A stretch of DNA of 64,000 nt from Muriicola sp. Z0-33 (GTDB taxonomy: Bacteria; Bacteroidota; Bacteroidia; Flavobacteriales; Flavobacteriaceae): positions 62,001 to 126,000 of the forward strand of contig NZ_JAFMPW010000009.1 in assembly GCF_026126425.1 (NCBI RefSeq), read 5' to 3'. Every line of letters starts with the position of its first letter. Position 1 is the stretch's first letter. The position numbers and the translations under genes are program-made. Shown in pieces: positions 8,471-16,332 of the stretch. A model generated the notes under the pieces. That model was given only the letters and a program-made list of their open reading frames with translations. It had not been told where the DNA came from and did not search any database.

Positions 8471-8938
8471 ATGCATTCAATTTTTGGAACATTAGAAACG
8501 GAAGCATGTATTAAGTTGCTTAAGGATAACTATATAGGACGATTGGCTTTTAACTCTGGAGCAACCCCCTATATAACCCCAATTACTTACTATTATGACG
8601 CAAAGGAGAACTGTATTTTGAGCTATTCCACGGAAGGCCACAAAATAGCGGCCATGAGAAAATTAAACCTGGTGGCATTGCAGGTAGACCAGATTGATAC
8701 CATACAAAATTGGCGTTCTGTTCTGATACATGGCAATTTTGAAGAACTTAAGGGAAGCACCGCCAAATACTATCTGCACAAGTTTGCTGAGGGAGTACAG
8801 GAAACTATTGCAAAGACAGAGGGTTCCGGAGCTAAATTTATCAGTGATTTTTCTAGTCGTTTAACACAAAAGGGTATTCCTATAGTATATCGTATAATCA
8901 TAAATGACATTTCAGGAAAGTTCAGGGATGGGAAGTAG
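8471..8938 (+). CDS. Pyridoxamine 5'-phosphate oxidase-like flavin-binding protein
   Basis: This 155-residue cytoplasmic protein looks like the split-barrel FMN-binding family related to pyridoxamine phosphate oxidase and NimA. The pattern is an N-terminal helix with GRLAFN, a strand ending YITPITYYYD, then SYSTEGHKIAAMRKLNLVALQVDQ. There is no signal peptide. It lies inside the nos operon, 12 bp after nosL, and overlaps the start of the cupin gene. Its part in N2O respiration is unknown. It could bind flavin or haem and sense or detoxify a reactive nitrogen species. The family call is fairly firm; the role is a guess. Confidence 0.78.
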   Translation: MHSIFGTLETEACIKLLKDNYIGRLAFNSGATPYITPITYYYDAKENCILSYSTEGHKIAAMRKLNLVALQVDQIDTIQNWRSVLIHGNFEELKGSTAKYYLHKFAEGVQETIAKTEGSGAKFISDFSSRLTQKGIPIVYRIIINDISGKFRDGK

Positions 8939-9248
8939 CACCAAAAACCAATTAATGTACGAGCTAAATAATATAATTGCGTCTCTCGCTTTTAATGGTC
9001 TCCAGGTAAAGCAATTAATAAAGACATCCTTCTTGGAAATTCTTTGCATAAGTTTAGAGAATGGTGCAATTTTTCCTGAGCATACTTCTCCACGGGATGC
9101 TGAATTGATCGTACTTGAAGGTGAGATTACTTTTTTTATTAATGAGCAACAATTCGACTTACATAAGTATCAACATTTTAGATTTCCAAAAGAAGTTCGG
9201 CATTGGGTACAGGCCACTGAAAATTCAAAATTTTTAATCATAAGATAA
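8928..9248 (+). CDS. Small cupin-fold protein
   Basis: This is a protein of about 106 residues with a single cupin-like barrel. The first cupin block is seen as GAIFPEHTSPRDAELIVLEGE and the second as FRFPKEVRHWVQA. Possible metal ligands are the histidines in PEHTS and RHWV. I take the ATG at 8928, which overlaps the previous stop by 11 bp. An upstream ATG at 8904 would overlap by 35 bp, and the ATG at 8955 would still leave the barrel whole. It lies within the nos operon. The function is unknown; cupins of this size often bind small anions or act as sensors. Confidence 0.72.
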   Translation: MGSSTKNQLMYELNNIIASLAFNGLQVKQLIKTSFLEILCISLENGAIFPEHTSPRDAELIVLEGEITFFINEQQFDLHKYQHFRFPKEVRHWVQATENSKFLIIR

Positions 9249-9255
9249 TTCATAT

Positions 9256-9654
9256 ATGAGCACTTTTAAAGTACTTTTTACACTCTTCCTATGCCTTGTT
9301 GTTACTGAGATGAGCATGGCTCAAACCAAGTCATGTGCACTTTGTAATATGGAGATCAATGACAATGCGTTCAGGGCAGAAGCGACTTCCGGTGCTGGAA
9401 ACCCAGTGAGTTTTGATGCGATAGAATGCCTGGTGAATTACTTGAAAACAAAGGATCAGAACAGTTTTTCTAAGCTTTCCGTCACAGATTATACAAGCGG
9501 CCGGTTCATAGATGCAACAAAAGCCTATCATTTAAAAAGCAAAGATGTACCAAGTCTGATGGAAGAAGCGATACCTCTATATCAGAACTATAATGGTATA
9601 TTTATGGATGAGGATTGGGCGGTAAATATTGCTGTCAGATATATAGTACTCTAA
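9256..9654 (+). CDS. Second NosL-like protein
   Basis: This 132-residue protein has a cleavable signal peptide (ends SMAQ) rather than a lipobox. The NosL motif is CALCNM, with the matching block VSFDAIECL. The first 100 residues align by eye with the NosL encoded at 8006. The C-terminus differs: where NosL reads PSPMG, this reads PSLME and ends in an unrelated sequence. I tested the other frames after that point and found no better continuation, so this looks like divergence and not a frameshift. It may be a soluble copper carrier partnered with lipid-anchored NosL. Confidence 0.8.
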   Translation: MSTFKVLFTLFLCLVVTEMSMAQTKSCALCNMEINDNAFRAEATSGAGNPVSFDAIECLVNYLKTKDQNSFSKLSVTDYTSGRFIDATKAYHLKSKDVPSLMEEAIPLYQNYNGIFMDEDWAVNIAVRYIVL

Positions 9655-9665
9655 GAAGGAACACT

Positions 9666-10901
9666 ATGAACATAAGAGGATTATTCATTCTTTTCTTTTG
9701 TACCATTACAGGGTCAGGCCTTTGGGCCAAAACCATTGAAGTCTGTTATTCATGTGAGGTGGCTTCTGTTAAGGAAGCAATAGCCATGGCCTCAGATTAT
9801 GATACCGTTCTTGTTAAAAAAGGAACTTATAAGGAATATAACCTGGTAATAGATAAACCAATGACCCTGCTTGGGAAGGGATATCCTGTGATTGACGGAG
9901 AAGATAAAGGAGAGATAATTACCATAACATCAGATGGGGTTACCGTAGATGGCTTGTTCATCATTAATGTTGGCACAAGTTATACCTCGGATTATGCTGC
10001 AATACGGGTTATAAAAAGCAAAAATTTTCTTATCCAGAATGTGGTATTGGAGAAATTATTTTTTGGTATATATCTGGAGAAATCCCAGCACGGCAAAGTG
10101 TATAACAACAAAATTGTGGGAGACGCGGTGGAAGAGTTCAACTCTGGCAACGGTATACAATTATGGTATTGCCAGTATGTTGATATTGATGGCAATATTG
10201 TGCAACATGTAAGAGATGGTATCTATCTGGAATTTTCTGATAACATTAATATCAGTAACAACAGGAGTTCGGATAACGTTCGCTACGGCTTGCATTTCAT
10301 GTTTTCCAATAATGATACTTATCAAAACAATGTTTTTGAGAACAACGGTGCCGGAGTGGCGGTGATGTTTTCAAAGGAAATTAAAATGATAGACAACATC
10401 TTTAGAAAAAATTGGGGCCCTACTTCTTACGGATTATTACTAAAGGAAATTAATGATGCGGAAATTAGAGGTAACACTTTTGAAGATAATACCACCGGTA
10501 TTACTGTAGAAGGTACAAACAGGGTGCGTTATGAAAAGAATGATTTTATAAATAATGGCTGGGCCTTAAAAGTGCGGGGGGCTTGCTATGGGAATATTGT
10601 GATTAATAATAATTTCCTTTATAACTCTTTCGATGTTTCTTATAACAGTAAGCTCAACGACAATGTTTTTGATCAGAATTTCTGGAGCTCATATACCGGG
10701 TATGATCTGGATAAAAATGGCATAGGTGATGTGCCCTACAGGCCTGTAAAACTGTTCTCCTATATTGTGAACAGAACCCCGGAGACGATAATAATGCTCA
10801 GAAGCCTGTTTATGGATATCATTGATTTTTCTGAAAAGGTCTCCCCTGTTTTCACCCCCGATAAACTAATAGACGCTAATCCTCTAATGAAGAAATTATA
10901 A
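9666..10901 (+). CDS. nosD: NosD, periplasmic right-handed beta-helix copper-site assembly protein
   Basis: This 411-residue protein has a signal peptide (to about residue 20, ending LWA) followed by NosD/parallel beta-helix repeats from about 60 to 340. The repeats are rich in N-x-x-x-x-N ladders such as NNIIVN-like and NISNNRSSDN segments. NosD works with NosF and NosY to supply sulphur for the CuZ cluster of NosZ. The start is the ATG at 9666, preceded by AAGGA; the longer frame from 9615 would overlap the previous gene. Its stop codon shares one base with the nosF start (TAATG). Confidence 0.93.
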   Translation: MNIRGLFILFFCTITGSGLWAKTIEVCYSCEVASVKEAIAMASDYDTVLVKKGTYKEYNLVIDKPMTLLGKGYPVIDGEDKGEIITITSDGVTVDGLFIINVGTSYTSDYAAIRVIKSKNFLIQNVVLEKLFFGIYLEKSQHGKVYNNKIVGDAVEEFNSGNGIQLWYCQYVDIDGNIVQHVRDGIYLEFSDNINISNNRSSDNVRYGLHFMFSNNDTYQNNVFENNGAGVAVMFSKEIKMIDNIFRKNWGPTSYGLLLKEINDAEIRGNTFEDNTTGITVEGTNRVRYEKNDFINNGWALKVRGACYGNIVINNNFLYNSFDVSYNSKLNDNVFDQNFWSSYTGYDLDKNGIGDVPYRPVKLFSYIVNRTPETIIMLRSLFMDIIDFSEKVSPVFTPDKLIDANPLMKKL

Positions 10902-11611
10902 TGATAGGCATAACAGACTTGCACAAGAAGTATGGCAAAAACAAGGTGCTCACCGGGGTTGACCTGGACATCACTAATGGAGGGATTTATGCAATTTTAG
11001 GACCAAATGGCTCAGGAAAAACCACACTCATTAAAAGCGTTTTGGGGATGGTAATCCCGGATGCTGGTGATATTTCGGTTTTCGATAGTAGCATAAAGGG
11101 TAAATGGAAATATCGCAAGGAAATTAATTATTTGCCACAGATCGCCAATTTTCCAAACAACCTTAGTGTAAAAGAATTAATTCAGATGATCATTGATCTT
11201 CGTCAAAAACCAAGTGAGGAGGAACAACTGATCTCACTATTGGAATTAGAACCTTTTCTGGATAAAAAATTAAGTACACTTTCTGGTGGCACAAAACAAA
11301 AGGTAAATATTGTGATGGCCTTTATGTTCGACAGCCCGCTGATGATTTTAGATGAGCCCACCACCGGTTTGGATCCGGCATCACTAATACAATTAAAAGA
11401 GCTGATCCAAAAAGAGAAGTCGAAGGGTAAAACCTTGTTGATCACTTCGCACATTATGCAGTTTGTTGAAGAGGTGGCAGACGAAATAGTGTATTTGCTC
11501 GAAGGCAATATATATTTTCAGGGGAGTATCAAGGAACTAAAAGAGAAAACAAAAGAGAAAGATTTTGAACATGCCATTGCGGCTATAGCAAATTACAAAA
11601 CACATGCTTAA
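10901..11611 (+). CDS. nosF: NosF, ABC transporter ATPase
   Basis: This 236-residue ATP-binding subunit has Walker A GPNGSGKT at residues 34-41, the signature LSGGTKQK near 128 and Walker B LMILDEPTTGLDP near 148. It pairs with membrane subunit NosY and periplasmic NosD. In characterised systems this complex feeds sulphur-containing material to NosZ for CuZ assembly. The start overlaps the nosD stop by one base and the end overlaps nosY by 8 bp, so the three are tightly coupled. Confidence 0.94.
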   Translation: MIGITDLHKKYGKNKVLTGVDLDITNGGIYAILGPNGSGKTTLIKSVLGMVIPDAGDISVFDSSIKGKWKYRKEINYLPQIANFPNNLSVKELIQMIIDLRQKPSEEEQLISLLELEPFLDKKLSTLSGGTKQKVNIVMAFMFDSPLMILDEPTTGLDPASLIQLKELIQKEKSKGKTLLITSHIMQFVEEVADEIVYLLEGNIYFQGSIKELKEKTKEKDFEHAIAAIANYKTHA

Positions 11612-12386
11612 AATATTAAAATACAGTTTTTACGATTTAATGCGCAGTCGCTGGAGCTATGTGTACTTTCTCTTTTATTTGTTGTTGGGCTTTGTGTTAT
11701 TATTCCTAAACAACGATCTGTCCAAAGCGGTTATTACCTTAATGAATGTGATCATTGTGTTGGTGCCGCTTATCGGAACCATCTTTGGAGTCATGTATTT
11801 CTATAATTCAAGAGAGTTTATAGAATTATTGCTGGCACAGCCCTTAAAGCGTTCCTCTATCTTTCTGGGCCAATTTTTTGGTGTGGCAACTTCACTGACC
11901 CTGAGCCTTATGTTAGGTTTGGGAATACCATTTGTCTTGTACGGTCTATTTAAAAGCGATGCCATTTGGAATTTTTCCCTTTTACTCGTTACAGGATCTT
12001 TCCTGACATTTATTTTTACCGGTCTGGCGTTTAATATAGCATTGTCTAATGAAAATAAGATCAAAGGTTTTGGTTATGCAGTGTTACTATGGTTATTCTT
12101 AGCAGTAATCTATGACGGATTGTTTTTACTGTCGCTCATAATTTTTGAGGAATATCCCCTGGACACCTTTTCTCTGGCAGCTGCCATGGCCAATCCTATA
12201 GATCTGTCGCGTACGTTAATACTTCTGAAATTAGATATTTCGGCTTTACTGGGTTATACGGGAGCCGTATTTAAGCAATTCTTTGGCACCAATTCTGGTC
12301 TGATTATTTCTTTTGGATTGCTATTACTTTGGGCGATTCTACCAATTTGGAGTTTGTCTTATAAATCCAGGCGAAAAGATTTCTGA
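11604..12386 (+). CDS. nosY: NosY, ABC transporter permease
   Basis: This 260-residue membrane protein has six predicted helices, at about residues 20-38, 42-65, 88-115, 122-145, 152-180 and 233-253. It carries the ABC-2 type pattern with SREFIELLLAQPL in the first cytoplasmic loop. It forms the permease of the NosDFY complex. The start lies in the last codons of nosF (8-bp overlap). A gap of 23 bp separates it from the following membrane-protein gene, which is probably in the same transcript. Confidence 0.92.
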   Translation: MLKILKYSFYDLMRSRWSYVYFLFYLLLGFVLLFLNNDLSKAVITLMNVIIVLVPLIGTIFGVMYFYNSREFIELLLAQPLKRSSIFLGQFFGVATSLTLSLMLGLGIPFVLYGLFKSDAIWNFSLLLVTGSFLTFIFTGLAFNIALSNENKIKGFGYAVLLWLFLAVIYDGLFLLSLIIFEEYPLDTFSLAAAMANPIDLSRTLILLKLDISALLGYTGAVFKQFFGTNSGLIISFGLLLLWAILPIWSLSYKSRRKDF

Positions 12387-12409
12387 TAAAATCAAAAAAA
12401 GCCTCGCGA

Positions 12410-13633
12410 ATGATCAAGCCAAATCATCATGTAAAAATCGCTCTAATTTATTTCATTTTGGCTGCCGTATTAGGCCTGGTTTTACGTTCATTTAATCTTC
12501 TGGAAATCCCGATAAATTACAAGTTTATCCTGAATACCCATTCGCATATTGCACTATTGGGATGGGTTTATTTATCTGTTTCCACCATATTGTACAAGTT
12601 GTATTTAGCCAAAACCAGTTTCAACAAGAAGTATTCCAGAATCTTTTGGTTTACGCAAGTGTCATTAATAGGGATGCTTTTTACTTTTCCCTTTATGGGG
12701 TATGCCTTGTTTTCCATTATCTTTTCTACCCTCTTTTTGTTTGCTTCGTACTGGTTTACCTGGTTTTTTTTGAAATATACGCCGATCACTTACCGGAAAT
12801 CAGATTCCTTTAAGTGTATAAGGGCATCTTTATGGTATCTGGTAATCTCTAGTGCGGGGCCCTGGGCCCTGGGAGCAATTATGAATATTTTAGGTCCGGA
12901 ATCTGTTTGGTACCGTCTGGCCATCTATTTCTATCTTCATTTTCTATATAATGGCTGGATGATACTATCTCTTGTCGGAATGTTGTTGTTTGTTCTTGAA
13001 AGACAACAACTAGTTATCCCAGAGAAGACAATGAAGTTATTTTATGGGAGTCTAAATCTGGGAATAATTCTCTCTTTCTTCTTATCTGCCCTCTTTGCAA
13101 AACCACATGTAATAGTTAATATTTTAGGAGCCATTGGAGCAATTTTACAAATAGGGGCATTCTTAGTTCTTGGGGTTTCACTTCTTAAAATACAGAAGAG
13201 AGCGGATAAGTTTTTCTCCCCTCTTCATATTGGGATGTTAAAGATAATTGTCTTTTTGGCTGGTCTAAAAATGATATTGCAATTGTTAAGTGCGTTGCCC
13301 TATTTTGCCGGCCTGGCAGTAGAGTTTTTAGATTTTACCATAGGCTACCTACATTTAACTTTTTTGGGTGTGGTGACTATAGGATTGTTTTTATTCCTCG
13401 ATTATTTTAAGATGTTAAGAATCCGGAGGAATATGTATTACCTATATCTCTCTGGTTTTATCCTTTCAGAATTATTTATCTTTTCCAGGGCAATAACCGC
13501 CTGGTTAAAACTAAAAATAATTGCAGGGAATTCTGAGCTAATAGCTATTGCCAGCTTGTTAATGGTGCTAAGTTTGATGCTTATTTTGCTCTCAAATAGC
13601 CTGAATATCAGGAGAGGTAATCACAAACATTAA
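12410..13633 (+). CDS. Polytopic membrane protein resembling haem-copper oxidase subunit I
   Basis: This 407-residue protein has about eleven or twelve membrane helices and almost no soluble part. Helix 2 carries NTHSHIALLGWVYL (H44, H46), which resembles the low-spin haem helix of CcoN/NorB-type subunits. Later helices hold single histidines (FYLHFLYNGW; YLHLTFLG). I do not see the HH pair that binds CuB, so it is probably not a complete oxidase. It is the last gene of the nos operon, 23 bp after nosY. It may be a haem-binding quinol-to-cytochrome electron carrier or an NO-related protein such as an NnrS analogue. Its function is not known to me. Confidence 0.7.
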   Translation: MIKPNHHVKIALIYFILAAVLGLVLRSFNLLEIPINYKFILNTHSHIALLGWVYLSVSTILYKLYLAKTSFNKKYSRIFWFTQVSLIGMLFTFPFMGYALFSIIFSTLFLFASYWFTWFFLKYTPITYRKSDSFKCIRASLWYLVISSAGPWALGAIMNILGPESVWYRLAIYFYLHFLYNGWMILSLVGMLLFVLERQQLVIPEKTMKLFYGSLNLGIILSFFLSALFAKPHVIVNILGAIGAILQIGAFLVLGVSLLKIQKRADKFFSPLHIGMLKIIVFLAGLKMILQLLSALPYFAGLAVEFLDFTIGYLHLTFLGVVTIGLFLFLDYFKMLRIRRNMYYLYLSGFILSELFIFSRAITAWLKLKIIAGNSELIAIASLLMVLSLMLILLSNSLNIRRGNHKH

Positions 13634-13673
13634 TCGGTTCGGAGGAAAGTTAAAGTAAAATTGTTCAAAAATA

Positions 13674-14576
13674 CTAATTGCTTCCCCAGCTATCTTTCTC
13701 GTTTTGTGTCCATAATACAGGAAAGAATTTACGTTGCTGATGCTTGGGGTGCAAGTATTTTATCCATTTAGATCCGCCGGTTGCTGCCTTTTGTTCTCCT
13801 TTTTTATTTAAATAGTGCTTTGCTGTACTGAGATGAACCAAAGGCCATTTTACATTATACAAAACATCAAATTCTTTTAATTTGTCTTTTAAATCCGAGG
13901 ATAGTTCCGGGAGTTCTAAAATGCGATCTTCAAGTGTGTTACCCTCTATTTTTTTAGCAAATGCTACGAATCCTTCAAGATATTCATCCTCAAACTGCTG
14001 CATAGTCAAAGTTTTTTCACCCGTTTTTCTATTGAGCCCGGCGTCTTTCCAGTAGATGTGCTCAAAATAATCTGCGATGGTCGGTTTTACGGGTAGTCTG
14101 CTTTTGCCTTGATCATTGACAAGGTTTTGCAAGCGGGTGCAATAGAGCTCAATATACCTGAATTGAGCACTTTGGAAGCCACTGGCAGGGGTAAGTGTAG
14201 ATCTGAATATGTTGTAATCGTCATAATCCATCCCATCTTTCATAATATCAAAAGAAGTAATGAGCAAAGTGGTATATCTATTTAATCTGTTGATTTTAGT
14301 GATGAGATAGTCTTCGGTGAGTTGTTTTTCTTCTGTGATTTGTTCCAGTTCATGACACATCATTTTCAGTACCAGTTCGGTAACCTGATGGTACATAATA
14401 AAAATACTTTCGTCTTTAAAATGCGTTCTTGGCTTTTGCAAAGAAAGCAATGTATTTACTTCTACATAGTCCCAATAGTTTATTGGTTTGGCATGTAAGA
14501 GGCCTTTCAAATAAGTCTCTGGATTTTCCCCTAATTGCTCATATTTCTCCTTCAGTTTTTTCTTGATATCCGACAT
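13674..14576 (-). CDS. kynA: Tryptophan 2,3-dioxygenase
   Basis: This 300-residue cytosolic haem enzyme opens the indole ring of L-tryptophan to give N-formylkynurenine. Family blocks visible are FIMYHQVTELVLKMMCHEL (substrate pocket, near residue 60), the haem-proximal WPLVHLSTAKHYL segment near residue 240 and the glycine-rich ATGGSKWIKYLHP loop that closes the active site. It is convergent with the last nos-operon gene (40-bp gap). It is the last gene of a minus-strand series beginning at the cbb3 genes, 10 bp after a truncated haemoglobin. Confidence 0.93.
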   Translation of the reverse strand: MSDIKKKLKEKYEQLGENPETYLKGLLHAKPINYWDYVEVNTLLSLQKPRTHFKDESIFIMYHQVTELVLKMMCHELEQITEEKQLTEDYLITKINRLNRYTTLLITSFDIMKDGMDYDDYNIFRSTLTPASGFQSAQFRYIELYCTRLQNLVNDQGKSRLPVKPTIADYFEHIYWKDAGLNRKTGEKTLTMQQFEDEYLEGFVAFAKKIEGNTLEDRILELPELSSDLKDKLKEFDVLYNVKWPLVHLSTAKHYLNKKGEQKAATGGSKWIKYLHPKHQQRKFFPVLWTQNEKDSWGSN

Positions 14577-14586
14577 GATTTATCTA

Positions 14587-14979
14587 TTAATTTTGTCTGT
14601 GCTGATATATCTGCATGTATAGCATTGTGCTCATTTTTTGCGCCCTGTTTTTTGCTATCCAGGCATTTTCTCCCTCAAATAATTCATCTATAGTAGAGAA
14701 CCAAAGGTTAATCCAATATCCAAAATGCTCGGGTGTTAGAGAATGGTTCATTTTATCATCAACTTCCTGATGTACAAGGACCGGGTTCCCGGAATATTTG
14801 CGATTTAAGAAGAGTTGTGTTTCCCAGAAATCTGTGAGTAGACTAAAGTGACTTTCCCAATCCCTGATTATAGCATTAAATATCGGCCCCAGTATTTCAT
14901 CCTTTCTGATTTTCGCATAAAAGGTCCGGACCAGCAATGAAATATCTTTCCGGTTTTTTATGTCGCTTTTGGTTTCCAT
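14587..14979 (-). CDS. Group III truncated haemoglobin
   Basis: This 130-residue globin has a 2-on-2 fold. The pattern fits group III: LLVRTFYAKIRKDEILGPIF at the N-terminus, FWETQLFLN near residue 70 and the proximal histidine in LTPEHFGYWINLWF near residue 95. Such globins bind O2 or NO and may protect against nitrosative stress. It lies between deoD (gap 1 bp) and kynA (gap 10 bp). The pairing with a haem dioxygenase that needs O2, in a block of low-oxygen genes, is suggestive but unproven. Confidence 0.87.
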   Translation of the reverse strand: METKSDIKNRKDISLLVRTFYAKIRKDEILGPIFNAIIRDWESHFSLLTDFWETQLFLNRKYSGNPVLVHQEVDDKMNHSLTPEHFGYWINLWFSTIDELFEGENAWIAKNRAQKMSTMLYMQIYQHRQN

Positions 14980-14980
14980 T

Positions 14981-15679
14981 TTATATTATGTTCAGGGCTA
15001 TTTCAACCATTTTAGTAAATGTATTTTCCCGCTCTTCGGCGCTACAGGCTGTATTGCTCACCAGGGAATCTGAAATGGTAAGAATGGCAAGGGCCTGTAC
15101 GTTATTTTTGGAAGCTATGGTGTACAATCCTGCAGCTTCCATCTCTGCACATAATACACCACTTTTCGCCCATTTTTTATAGGCGTCCGGATCTTCGCTA
15201 TAAAACTGGTCAGAAGACAATACATTCCCGGCATTAAAAGCGATGTTATTTTTGGTTGCATATTCTGCTGCTTTGATAAGTAAATCAAAATCCGCTGTAG
15301 GGGCATAACTCCCAAATCCAAATTGTTTTTTATTAATGCCAGAGGTGGTTGAAGCAGACATGGCAAACACGATGTCTTTTAACCCGATGTGTTTTTGATA
15401 AGAACCTGCAGTGCCTACTCTTATTAAAGTTTTTACCCCATATTCCTTTATAAGTTCATGATAGTAAATCAAGGCAGAAGGAATCCCCATACCACTACCC
15501 TGAACAGAAACACGTTTATCCTTGTAGTTACCTGTATAACCAAACATGCCTCTTACCTTATTATAGCACACCGCATTTTCCAAAAAAGTTTCAGCAATCC
15601 ATTTAGCACGCAAGGGGTCACCTGGAAGCAAAACGGCATCCGCAATATCATTTTTGTTGGCATCGATATGTAAACTCAT
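14981..15679 (-). CDS. deoD: Purine-nucleoside phosphorylase, DeoD type
   Basis: This 232-residue protein matches the hexameric DeoD family: LPGDPLRAKWIAE near residue 18 (phosphate binding), GSGMGIPS near 62, RVGTAGSYQ near 87, EMEAAGLY near 180 and the ISDS purine-binding segment near 204. It splits purine (deoxy)nucleosides with phosphate to base and (deoxy)ribose-1-phosphate. deoC follows upstream in the same direction (14-bp gap), so the pair forms a deoxyribonucleoside salvage module. Confidence 0.95.
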   Translation of the reverse strand: MSLHIDANKNDIADAVLLPGDPLRAKWIAETFLENAVCYNKVRGMFGYTGNYKDKRVSVQGSGMGIPSALIYYHELIKEYGVKTLIRVGTAGSYQKHIGLKDIVFAMSASTTSGINKKQFGFGSYAPTADFDLLIKAAEYATKNNIAFNAGNVLSSDQFYSEDPDAYKKWAKSGVLCAEMEAAGLYTIASKNNVQALAILTISDSLVSNTACSAEERENTFTKMVEIALNII

Positions 15680-15693
15680 ACTAATGTGTGCTC

Positions 15694-16332
15694 TTAATTT
15701 ACTATTGCAATTCCTGAGGAAGTGCCAATCCTGCTAACTCCCATTTCAATATATCTAAGGGCAGTGGTTTTGTCTTTAATTCCGCCAGAGGCTTTTATGG
15801 CAGCCAAACCTTTGACCGTATTTTTAATTAATTCTACATCCCCTAGGGTGGCACCGCCAGTGCCAAAACCTGTTGAAGTTTTTACGAAATCTGCTTTGGC
15901 GGCAATGATAAGCTTACAAGCACGGCTTTTTTCTTCTTCATTCAGGAAACAGGTTTCAATAATTACTTTTAAAACTTTGCCCTGGATAGCTTCCTTAATT
16001 GATGCTATTTCGCTGGTTATACTATCATATAGTCCTTCTTTAAGCCATCCAATGTTGATCACCATATCAATTTCGTCTGCCCCGTTTTCTACACAGTTTT
16101 TGGCTTCGGCAACCTTAGATGCTGTAGACATTGCCCCAAGCGGGAATCCAATAACCGCAGCAAGTTTTACTCCCGAGCCCATCAATTGTTTTTGTGCTAA
16201 TGCTACAAAGCAGCCATTAACACAGACGGCATAAAATTGATGTTGTTTTGCTTCAGAGCACAAATTTATAATGTCCAGACTAGTAGCCGTTGGCTTTAAT
16301 AAAGTATGGTCTATATACTGTGCTAAATCCAT
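15694..16332 (-). CDS. deoC: Deoxyribose-phosphate aldolase
   Basis: This 212-residue TIM-barrel aldolase cleaves 2-deoxyribose-5-phosphate to glyceraldehyde-3-phosphate and acetaldehyde. It opens with IDHTLLKPTAT, contains the DMVINIGWLKEG segment and has the Schiff-base lysine in FVKTSTGFGTGGAT near residue 150. It abuts the CoA transferase gene with no gap and precedes deoD. Confidence 0.95.
   Translation of the reverse strand: MDLAQYIDHTLLKPTATSLDIINLCSEAKQHQFYAVCVNGCFVALAQKQLMGSGVKLAAVIGFPLGAMSTASKVAEAKNCVENGADEIDMVINIGWLKEGLYDSITSEIASIKEAIQGKVLKVIIETCFLNEEEKSRACKLIIAAKADFVKTSTGFGTGGATLGDVELIKNTVKGLAAIKASGGIKDKTTALRYIEMGVSRIGTSSGIAIVN

Noticed and set aside
9540-9654. Frameshift in the second NosL-like gene
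   Set aside because: Reading the other two frames after PSLM gave early stops or no NosL-like sequence, so divergence is the simpler explanation.
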